Source of the DNA: CAZHLD01 sp964533185
GTDB lineage: Bacteria > Acidobacteriota > Terriglobia > Acidiferrales > UBA7541
Assembly: GCA_964533185.1 (NCBI GenBank)
Contig: CAZHLD010000040.1
Coordinates: 1 to 25,549, forward strand
Direction of reading: 5' to 3'
Length of the DNA: 25,549 nt
In this document: positions 20,394-25,549 of the stretch, piece by piece
Layout: every line of letters begins with the position of its first letter
Position numbering within the stretch: the first letter of the stretch is position 1
Made by a program: the position numbers and the translations under genes
The notes under the pieces: model-generated
What the model was told of the DNA's origin: nothing
The model's database searches: none
What the model saw: the letters and a program-made list of their open reading frames with translations, nothing else

Positions 20394-20912
20394 ATGGCGA
20401 CGGCGGGATCGGCGGCGCGGCTGACGCTGCGTCCGGCGCGGGAGGCAGACGCGCCGGCGCTGCGGGAGGTTTTCAACGAGGCGGTGACGGACGGCCTGAC
20501 GACGTTTGACAGCGAGCCGCGAAGCCTCGAAGAGCAGAAGCTGCTGATCGCGCGCGCGACCGAAGACACCAAGCACCCCATCCTGGTGGCGGAGATGCGC
20601 GGGTGGGTGCTGGGGTGGACGACGGTACAACCCTACGACTTGCGTCCGGAGCTGGCGGAGATCGGCGAAGTGACCGTGTACGTGCAGCGGTCGTTCCGTC
20701 ACTACGGCGTGGGGAAACAATTGATGCAGACGATCGGGCAGGAGGCGAAGCAGCTCGGCTACCGCAAGCTGGTGGGACATATTCTGGCGGAAAACCACGA
20801 CTCGCTGCGGCTGGTGCGATCGTGTGGATGGCGCGAGGTGGGGCGATATGAGAAACACGCGAAGGTGAATGGCGTACCGCGAGATGTGGTGGCCGTGGAG
20901 TGTCTGGTATAG
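20394..20912 (+). CDS. GNAT N-acetyltransferase, phosphinothricin-acetyltransferase-like
   Basis: A 172-aa single-domain acetyltransferase. It starts with LTLRPAREADAPALREVFNEAV, as in the PAT/MddA branch. The acetyl-CoA loop is RSFRHYGVGKQLMQTI (98-113; Q/RxxGxG/A variant), followed by GYRKLVGHILAENHDSLRLVRSCGWREVGRYEKH, where Asn is the usual catalytic-site neighbour. PAT relatives acetylate small amines or amino-acid analogues such as phosphinothricin or methionine sulfoximine; the true substrate is unknown. The mRNA appears leaderless. A heptamer array starts 5 nt after the stop. Confidence 0.88.
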   Translation: MATAGSAARLTLRPAREADAPALREVFNEAVTDGLTTFDSEPRSLEEQKLLIARATEDTKHPILVAEMRGWVLGWTTVQPYDLRPELAEIGEVTVYVQRSFRHYGVGKQLMQTIGQEAKQLGYRKLVGHILAENHDSLRLVRSCGWREVGRYEKHAKVNGVPRDVVAVECLV

Positions 20913-20917
20913 GAAGC

Positions 20918-20980
20918 TTTCAGCTATTAGCCGTCAGCTTTCAGTCTTCTGTTGCCCGTCTTCCGTCATCCATTGTCCGT
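20918..20980 (+). repeat. Degenerate heptamer array F (nine units)
   Basis: It starts 5 nt after the stop at 20912 and stays in 7-nt phase for nine units. The sequence moves from NNTCAGC (TTTCAGC, TATTAGC, CGTCAGC) to NTTCCGT/TGTCCGT (CTTCCGT, CATCCAT, TGTCCGT), the same order of change as in array C. Confidence 0.8.
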
Positions 20981-21085
20981 GGACACTTGCTGAAGCTCTC
21001 CGGATAAACGATGAAGCGATGTGCGTGAAGGGCTGCTGCGGGCCAGTGCGCGGGATGGCGGCTTCGCGGCGGGCTGGTGGGGTCG

Positions 21086-21094
21086 TGGTATGCT
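21086..21094 (+). promoter_or_regulatory. Possible extended -10 promoter of tadA, leaderless
   Basis: TGG followed by TATGCT (21089-21094). ATG 21102 is 8 nt downstream of the box. No -35 is evident. Confidence 0.3.
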
Positions 21095-21101
21095 CGGCGG
21101 G

Positions 21102-21551
21102 ATGAGTGACGAAGAGTACATGCGGATGGCGGTGGAAGAGGCGCGCGTGGCCCAGGGTGCTGGCGAAGTGCCCGTGGGGGCCGTGGTGGTGGCGTCGGAC
21201 GGGCGGATGATTGCGCGGGCGGGCAACCGGACGATCCGCGACTGCGACCCGACGGCGCACGCGGAAATGGTGGCGCTGCGCGAGGCAGCGCGGGCTACGG
21301 CAAACTACCGGCTGGGCGGGGCGACGCTCTACGTGACGATTGAGCCGTGCGCGATGTGCGCTGGTGCAATGGTGCAGGCGCGGGTGGCGCGGCTGGTCTA
21401 TGGCGCAGACGACCCGCGCGGGGGCGCGGTGCGGTCGTGCTTTGGGGTGCTGGAACACCCAGCGCTAAATCACAAGGTAGAGGTTACAGCCGGGGTGTTG
21501 GCGGGGGAATGCGGGGCGGCGATGAGGGCGTTTTTCGCGGCGCGGCGATGA
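21102..21551 (+). CDS. tadA: tRNA-specific adenosine deaminase TadA
   Basis: A 149-aa zinc deaminase that converts A34 to inosine in tRNA-Arg(ACG), the tRNA encoded at the left end of this window. The motifs are complete: HAE (His53, catalytic Glu55) in CDPTAHAEMVALREAA and PCxxC (Cys83, Cys86) in YVTIEPCAMCAGAMVQARV. The family's VPVGAVVV (23-30) and VYGADDPRGGAVRS (97-110) are also present. ATG 21102 is chosen because MSDEEYMRMAVEEA is the normal TadA start; ATG 21090 is also in frame. Confidence 0.96.
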   Translation: MSDEEYMRMAVEEARVAQGAGEVPVGAVVVASDGRMIARAGNRTIRDCDPTAHAEMVALREAARATANYRLGGATLYVTIEPCAMCAGAMVQARVARLVYGADDPRGGAVRSCFGVLEHPALNHKVEVTAGVLAGECGAAMRAFFAARR

Positions 21552-21639
21552 GGAAAAAGGGACAGGTGGCAGATACAGTCGAATACTGAACGCCGAGAGC
21601 GACCCACGTGCGGTACTCAGAACAACGGAAAGAGGCGCG

Positions 21640-21682
21640 GGGGGATTCTTCGGACCGGAGGAACCCGCCCTCAGAATGACGG
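21640..21682. repeat. Imperfect inverted repeat between convergent genes
   Basis: GGATTCTTCGG ... CTCAGAATGAC, with ATTCT (21645-21649) pairing AGAAT (21673-21677). It has the look of the dispersed ATTCTTCG...CTCAGAATGAC repeat that occurs in many bacterial genomes. It lies between the tadA stop and the stop of the alkylation-repair gene, so it could act as a bidirectional terminator. Confidence 0.4.
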
Positions 21683-21684
21683 CG

Positions 21685-22362
21685 CTACTTCTTTTTGCGG
21701 GAGAGAGCTTTCTGGATGTAGGAGACGGCGTCGGGGGTTTTGCAGGAGGTTTTGCCGTGGTCCACTTCGACTTTGCCGATGCGGCGGGCGGCGGCGATGG
21801 CTTCCGCACGGAGCGCAGGGCGATAGATGCCAATGGCGATGAGCGCGCCGTTCATGGCATGGCGGGCTCGGTTTGCGGAGCCGTGGATTTCGGTTTCGAT
21901 GGTCTTCAGGATGCGGCGGCAATCGGCGTCAGGGATGCCGTCTCCGTTCTTCAGGGCGTAGCCAAACAAGTCGTAGCCGACCTGGCGGGCAAACTCTTCC
22001 GGTGACTCCATCCATTCCTTCCTTTTCTGCACGGCGATAGGACTCTTCGCGACCAGTCCGCTCAAAAGATCGGCCAGCCCGTAATAGCGGATGTCCGCGA
22101 GCCACTGCCCGGCGAGCGGGGCCGTGAATTGGGCGGGGTCTGCTACAAGGATGGCCAGAGTGCGGGCGTCGGAATTGCCGGTCTTCCAGAGCTGAACGGC
22201 GAGGTCATGGTTCACGCGGATTTTTTTCTGCAACTTGTAAAGATTGGCGAAGCTGACGCCGAAGAGGTTGTCGCCGGCGCCGTGGCGTTTGTAAACCTTG
22301 ACGTTCTGGGCGGAACCCATTTTTTTGAGCTCGGCCATCGCGACGGCAAAGGTCATAGACAT
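21685..22362 (-). CDS. DNA alkylation repair protein (AlkD-like HEAT repeats)
   Basis: A 225-aa protein from ATG 22362 with GGAGGT at 6-nt spacing. It is all-helical with the DNA_alkylation_repair/AlkD layout: NLFGVSFANLYKLQKKIRVNHDLAVQLWKTGNSDARTLAILVADP (32-76), then WLADIRYYGLADLLSGLVAKSP and FARQVGYDLFGYAL. AlkD glycosylases remove 3-methyladenine or 7-methylguanine using HEAT repeats that clamp DNA without base flipping. The catalytic Trp/Asp/Trp of AlkD cannot be assigned securely, so this may be a subgroup of unknown activity. The Lys/Arg-rich tail (SRKKK) fits DNA binding. Confidence 0.8.
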   Translation of the reverse strand: MSMTFAVAMAELKKMGSAQNVKVYKRHGAGDNLFGVSFANLYKLQKKIRVNHDLAVQLWKTGNSDARTLAILVADPAQFTAPLAGQWLADIRYYGLADLLSGLVAKSPIAVQKRKEWMESPEEFARQVGYDLFGYALKNGDGIPDADCRRILKTIETEIHGSANRARHAMNGALIAIGIYRPALRAEAIAAARRIGKVEVDHGKTSCKTPDAVSYIQKALSRKKK

Positions 22363-22429
22363 GAAAGCACCTCCGGGCAAAGCGAAACTTTACTACAGCG
22401 CGGTGGTAGATGCGAAGAGGGTAAGAAGT

Positions 22430-22451
22430 GCACGCCATGGCGTGCCCCTAC
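22430..22451. repeat. REP-like perfect palindrome with CCCCTAC tail
   Basis: GCACGCC-AT-GGCGTGC is a perfect 16-nt palindrome (22430-22445) followed by CCCTAC. It lies 13 nt before the next REP-like hairpin, so the two form a pair. Confidence 0.6.
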
Positions 22452-22463
22452 GGATTTCAAGGA

Positions 22464-22490
22464 GGGCCGGCTGAAGCCGGCCCCAACACA
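22464..22490. repeat. REP-like hairpin with CCAACAC tail
   Basis: GGGCCGGC (22464-22471), loop TGAA, GCCGGCCC (22476-22483), followed by CAACAC. The stem is perfect. It lies just past the 3' end of the radical SAM gene on the minus strand. Confidence 0.7.
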
Positions 22491-22505
22491 AATGGCGCCA
22501 TGGAA

Positions 22506-24032
22506 TTACTCGGCGGGTTGGAGGTGGCGAATGGGCACTTGCAGGTCGGGCATGGGGGTGCCCTGAAAGAGCAGCCGGGTGGGCCTGGCCAGCCAGCGGG
22601 CCCAGGTGGCGGCGCGGCTTTCGCGGGCGCTATCGGTGGCGACGCCGGTGTTGGCATACATCTGGCGGTAGAGTTTGGAGACAAAGAGGAAGGCCAAGCG
22701 GCTTCGCAGGGACTTGACGCAGCGGGAGCGCTTCCAAATCGAAGGAAGGCTATAGAATTGGTCCCACACCGTCTGCGTGCGGCGGCGAATCTCATCCGCG
22801 GACATGACCGGATGCGGGGTGTACACCTTGGGTCGAAGGCCCTGAGGGATGAGCCAGTAGCGAGTGAGCGGGATGTCCGCAATGCGGGTGGGATCGTTCG
22901 CCATCGTTTTCTCCCAGCGCTGGAAATCCACGGTGCCGGGGAATGGCGTGAGCATGACGAACTGAGCAAAGGCCACGTCCGCTTCCTCGGCGAGGGCGCG
23001 GGTGGCCTCAAAGGTATCCGGCCGGTCGGTGGATAACCCGAAGATGAAGGAGCCCAGCACATACACGCCGTGCTTGCGGAACATTTGGAGGCGATCCACC
23101 AGGTCCTTCCCGGCGGAGTTGAACTCCTTGAAGATGGCCTTCAGTCCTTCGGGCGTGACGGTCTCAACCCCGACCAAAGCGCCGCGGATGTGGGCGCGGC
23201 GCATGGCGTCGAGGAATTCGGGGTCTTCGGCCGCCTCCATGGTGATTTGCGTGAAGAAGATCAGATCGTCCGGCAGCTCGGCCAGGCGCGCCATCAACTC
23301 AAACCTCTCCGCGCGCAACCCTTGCAGCTCGGCCAGCCGGTGTGGGTCGAGGTTTCGGGAAGCGAGCTTCAAATCCTCGAGGGTGACGGGGTAGAAGTTG
23401 TCGTCGGCGAGAACGATGAAGCGAAATCCCATGCGGCGGAGTTCGACAATTTCCTGGAGGACCACGTCGGAAGCGCGCTGGCGAGGTTGCTGACCGTCGG
23501 TGCGCCAGACGGAGCAGAACGAGCAGTGCTTGGGACAGCCGCGCACGGTCTGGACCGAGGCCCACATGTAGCTATTGGGAGGGATTAAGTCCCACCGTGC
23601 CGGAAGGAATTGGCCGGCTTCAATGCGCCCACCTTCATAGAGTGGCTGAGGGGTTCCACTGGCGCAGTCGGCCAGAACCCTTGCCCAGATGACGTCTCCA
23701 TCACCTTTCACGGTTGCGTGCGCAGCGCCGTACTTTTGGGCTTCCTCCGGGTAGAGGCTGGCGTGAATGCCGCCGAAGACGACGTAAGCGCCGCGTTCGC
23801 GGGCCATCCGCCCGATTTCATACCCGCGGAGTGCGTTGCCACTGTGGATTCCGATGCCGACGACGTCGCCAGATTGAATCTGCATGGTATCCAAGCGCTT
23901 GAGGGTCTCGTCGATCACCACAGGGTCGCCGTACTCGTGGGGCGTGGCCGCAGCGATCACATAAAGCCAGCGAGGCGTAATTACGCCCGTGCCAAAAGAA
24001 AGGTGATTCGGATTGACCAGATGGACGCGCAT
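22506..24032 (-). CDS. B12-binding-domain radical SAM protein
   Basis: A 508-aa protein. ATG 24032 is preferred over GTG 24062 because GAGGAG lies 7-10 nt upstream and MRVHLVNPNH starts the fold directly. Residues 1-130 are a cobalamin-binding-type Rossmann domain (VVGIGIHSGNALRGYEIGRMAR, VVFGGIHASLYPEEA). Residues 160-380 form the radical SAM barrel with CPKHCSFC (Cys166, Cys170, Cys173) for the [4Fe-4S] cluster. Then VLADDNFYPV, RGALVGVETVTPEGL and GSFIFGLSTD follow, as in the BchE/HpnJ-type group. The C-terminal 110 residues are basic and helical. Such enzymes methylate or rearrange unactivated carbons in hopanoid, tetrapyrrole or antibiotic pathways; the substrate cannot be assigned and no partner genes are adjacent. 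Confidence 0.87.
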   Translation of the reverse strand: MRVHLVNPNHLSFGTGVITPRWLYVIAAATPHEYGDPVVIDETLKRLDTMQIQSGDVVGIGIHSGNALRGYEIGRMARERGAYVVFGGIHASLYPEEAQKYGAAHATVKGDGDVIWARVLADCASGTPQPLYEGGRIEAGQFLPARWDLIPPNSYMWASVQTVRGCPKHCSFCSVWRTDGQQPRQRASDVVLQEIVELRRMGFRFIVLADDNFYPVTLEDLKLASRNLDPHRLAELQGLRAERFELMARLAELPDDLIFFTQITMEAAEDPEFLDAMRRAHIRGALVGVETVTPEGLKAIFKEFNSAGKDLVDRLQMFRKHGVYVLGSFIFGLSTDRPDTFEATRALAEEADVAFAQFVMLTPFPGTVDFQRWEKTMANDPTRIADIPLTRYWLIPQGLRPKVYTPHPVMSADEIRRRTQTVWDQFYSLPSIWKRSRCVKSLRSRLAFLFVSKLYRQMYANTGVATDSARESRAATWARWLARPTRLLFQGTPMPDLQVPIRHLQPAE

Positions 24033-24474
24033 CACGCGGCTCTCCTCGGAAGGTTTACTCACACAGTGGGCGGCAGAGAGGGGCTAAGACTTCCGGCCAA
24101 TTGCGAATCTCTCCCTGGCGCTGCACTTTTCCAGTCTGAAGGCTGGCAGCAAAGGGCCGCTGATCGCCTTCTTGTGCTGACCCTGTTTGACCGAAGCAGG
24201 GTCTGACCCTGAGAATGGCCTACCAACTGTTCCGGGCAGGAACCTGACGTGCAGTTGCAGGTTAGTTCGCGATCAGGCTGATCACGGTGGGAAGGTTGCT
24301 GGTGGTGGTCCCGAGCCGCTGGAACCCTACACCTTTTTCCAAAAATGGGCCGAAACCAGTTCGCTTGCCACGCCTGACCGGTTGACAAGCAAATCCTCCC
24401 CGATGAGATTGGTTGTCGGAGGCATGGTATGCCCGGCGCGCAGACAAGTCAATCGAATACGGGCGACTGCTGTT
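24033..24474. other. Gene-free decayed stretch
   Basis: The 442 nt upstream of the radical SAM gene hold no convincing coding region. A TGAA-looped hairpin (CCAGTC/GGCTGG, 24131-24146) resembles the REP-like family but lacks the tail. CTGACCCTG occurs twice (24177-24185 and 24203-24211) flanking GCAGGGT, so alternative hairpins are possible. Composition is less GC-rich than the neighbouring genes. It looks like remnants of former insertions. Confidence 0.4.
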
Positions 24475-24687
24475 TCAATCGGCCAGCTCCAGGTGCGGTT
24501 GGTGAATGCGGCTCTTTAGCTCCTTGACCATGCGATCGAGTTCGGCGAGGTTGAGCGCGTCAGGGCTGCGGAAGCGGATGCAGCCTTTGCCGGCGCTGAC
24601 CTTGCCGAGGCGCGGGACGTATCTCCTGACGATGTCGCTGTGCGTGACGTAGAAACTATAGAACTTGCTGCGCGCGGCGAGGCCGGA
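24475..24687 (-). pseudogene. Truncated DUF1801-like reading frame
   Basis: The minus-strand frame ends at TGA (plus 24475-24477) and is closed upstream by TAA (plus 24688-24690). The 70 codons between have no suitable start but encode SKFYSFYVTHSDIV, then GKVSAGKGCIRFRS and LNLAELDRMVKELKSRI. This pattern matches the C-terminus of DUF1801 (YdhG-like) proteins, in which a lysine-rich GK.CIRF strand precedes a helix. The N-terminal two thirds are missing, and the operator region of the toxin-antitoxin operon now stands in their place. Most likely a 5'-deleted pseudogene. Confidence 0.55.
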
Positions 24688-24692
24688 TTATT

Positions 24693-24734
24693 TTGACCAT
24701 AGACCTTGACCATGGTCTGAGACGGGCGTAGCAT
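24693..24734 (+). promoter_or_regulatory. Promoter and operator-like repeats of the toxin-antitoxin operon
   Basis: TTGACC (24706-24711), 17 nt, TAGCAT (24729-24734). TTGACCAT is repeated directly at 24693-24700 and 24706-24713 (13-nt spacing, just over one helical turn), and GACCATGGTC is palindromic (24708-24717). The arrangement fits antitoxin-mediated autorepression. Confidence 0.5.
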
Positions 24735-24751
24735 GGGAAGGAGGAGGCGGA

Positions 24752-24991
24752 ATGGAGACGATGGCGATTTCGAAGTTTAAGGCCACCTGCCTGCGGGTGC
24801 TCGAGCGGGTACGCAAGACGCGCCAACCGGTGCTGGTGACACGGTTTGGCGAGCCCATCGCCGAGGTCGTCCCGCCGTCCACCGCCGGACGGCCGGCCCA
24901 CTGGCTGGGAAGCCTGGCGGGGACAGCGCGGATCGTTGGGGAGATTGTGTCGCCAGCCAGCAACGCGAAGGACTGGGAAGTGCTCAGGTGA
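24752..24991 (+). CDS. Phd/YefM-family antitoxin
   Basis: A 79-aa protein behind GGAGGAGG. ISKFKATCLRVLERVRKTRQPVLVTRFGEPIAEVVPP (6-42) is the DNA-binding Phd/YefM fold. The C-terminal part (HWLGSLAGTARIVGEIVSPA, then AKDWEVLR) should wrap the toxin. It would neutralise the PIN toxin encoded directly downstream and repress its own promoter. GTGA overlap couples it to the toxin gene. Confidence 0.9.
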   Translation: METMAISKFKATCLRVLERVRKTRQPVLVTRFGEPIAEVVPPSTAGRPAHWLGSLAGTARIVGEIVSPASNAKDWEVLR

Positions 24992-25386
24992 AGCTGCTTC
25001 TGGACACGCACATCTGGGTGTGGAGCCTGGTGGACCCCGGCCAACTGAGCAGGAGGGTGCAGCGGGCGCTGAAGAACGCGAAGAACGAGTTGTGGCTATC
25101 GCCGATCAGCGTTTGGGAAGTGCTGATGCTGGCGAAGAAGGGCCGGCTGGTGTTCGATGAGCCGGCGGAGCGGTGGGTCGGCAGAGCGCTGGAGGCAGCG
25201 CCGCTCCGCGAGGCCCCGCTAACGCACGAGGTAGCCCTGGCATCGGCGCGAATGACCAGTGCGCCCAGCGACCCGGCGGATGGGTTTCTGGTGGCGACAG
25301 CGCAGGTGTACGGCCTGACTCTGGTAACGGCTGACCGGCGATTGGAACAGCTCGAGGAGATTTCTGTACTGACAAATCGGTTTTAG
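24988..25386 (+). CDS. vapC: PIN-domain toxin (VapC family)
   Basis: A 132-aa ribonuclease toxin starting at GTG 24988, overlapping the antitoxin stop by 4 nt. The PIN acidic residues are visible: Asp6 in LLLDTHIWVW, Glu44 in SPISVWEVLMLA, Asp98 in SDPADGFLVATA, and Asp116 in LVTADRRL. LVFDEPAERWVGRALE is also typical of this subgroup. VapC toxins cleave tRNA or rRNA in a Mg2+-dependent manner. The protein is full length with all key residues, so it is presumably functional. Confidence 0.93.
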   Translation: MKLLLDTHIWVWSLVDPGQLSRRVQRALKNAKNELWLSPISVWEVLMLAKKGRLVFDEPAERWVGRALEAAPLREAPLTHEVALASARMTSAPSDPADGFLVATAQVYGLTLVTADRRLEQLEEISVLTNRF

Positions 25387-25528
25387 TCGGTGGGCTGATA
25401 AATCGCGGGCCCGACAAGCTCTTCCCTGCCCTGCTTTTCAACTCCAAGACAGAACAGGTGTCTGATCCTCTGGCTGTGCATGTCTTGACTGCGCTTCCTT
25501 CAACCCGGTTCGGGTCAGGCGGGACAAG

Positions 25529-25549
25529 TGGCGGAGAGGGTGGGATTCG
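25529..25549 (-). tRNA. 3' end of a tRNA, probably tRNA-Ser (cut by window edge)
   Basis: On the minus strand the last bases read CGAATCCCACCCTCTCCGCCA. This gives part of the T-loop, the T-stem 3' strand, the acceptor 3' strand and an encoded CCA. The CACCCTCTCCG acceptor/T-stem sequence is typical of tRNA-Ser. The anticodon lies outside the window, so the identity is not proven. The 142 nt between vapC and this element hold no gene. Confidence 0.6.

Noticed and set aside
24262..24447. A 61-codon minus-strand frame in the decayed stretch.
   Set aside because: No ribosome-binding site, no recognisable motif, and it is surrounded by remnant sequence.
1..25549. Whole window as a prophage or integrative island because of tRNA genes at both ends.
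   Set aside because: No integrase, phage or conjugation genes and no tRNA-end direct repeats were seen; most genes are housekeeping or envelope functions.

Overview
The window is about 25.5 kb of GC-rich bacterial chromosome, densely packed with genes on both strands. It is bounded by a tRNA-Arg(ACG) gene at the left edge and the 3' end of a tRNA, probably tRNA-Ser, at the right edge. Gene content and style suggest an acidobacterium (Acidobacteriota, Terriglobia-like). The clues are a FecR-domain envelope protein, a Spy-like helical protein, a bactofilin, a Tat-exported FMN oxidase, a lone nuoI, a VapBC-type toxin-antitoxin pair and many short intergenic repeats. The taxonomic call is an inference; no rRNA or marker-gene comparison was possible.

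Layout. 1-2.8 kb: tRNA-Arg, an exported TPR protein, and a convergent FecR-domain protein. 2.9-6.0 kb: a sodium:solute symporter divergent from an exported FMN-dependent 2-hydroxyacid dehydrogenase. 6.2-6.7 kb: two tiny minus-strand genes (a MerR-like HTH protein and a beta-rich, perhaps Sm-like protein). 6.8-10.3 kb: a patatin phospholipase, a DedA membrane protein, a HAD phosphatase and an anchored coiled-coil protein. 10.4-14.9 kb: a probable compatible-solute cluster with a glucosyl-3-phosphoglycerate synthase (GT81), a second GT-A glycosyltransferase, an overlapping multi-helix membrane protein related to MscS-channel transmembrane repeats, and an HAD-IIB mannosyl/glucosyl-3-phosphoglycerate phosphatase. 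15.1-16.1 kb: a 58-aa membrane protein behind a structured leader, and a Spy/CpxP-like protein. 16.5-20.1 kb (minus strand): bactofilin plus methyltransferase, galT plus a DUF218 protein, and nuoI. 20.4-24.0 kb: a GNAT acetyltransferase, tadA, a DNA-alkylation-repair HEAT-like protein and a B12-binding radical SAM protein. 24.0-25.5 kb: decayed DNA with a remnant DUF1801-like reading frame, then the toxin-antitoxin operon.

The most coherent system is the 10.6-14.9 kb cluster. It resembles glucosylglycerate synthesis (GpgS plus GpgP) with an extra sugar transferase, as in mannosylglucosylglycerate pathways, together with a candidate tension-responsive membrane protein. It has a visible promoter (TTGCGC, 17 nt, TAAGAT) and is preceded by a strong terminator.

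The intergenic DNA is unusual in three ways. There are six phase-locked arrays of degenerate heptamers (NNTCNNN), four of which begin 1-11 nt after a stop codon. There is a family of REP-like hairpins, often TGAA-looped with CTAC/CTACAC tails. Several promoters place the -10 box about 7 nt before the start codon, which implies leaderless mRNAs.
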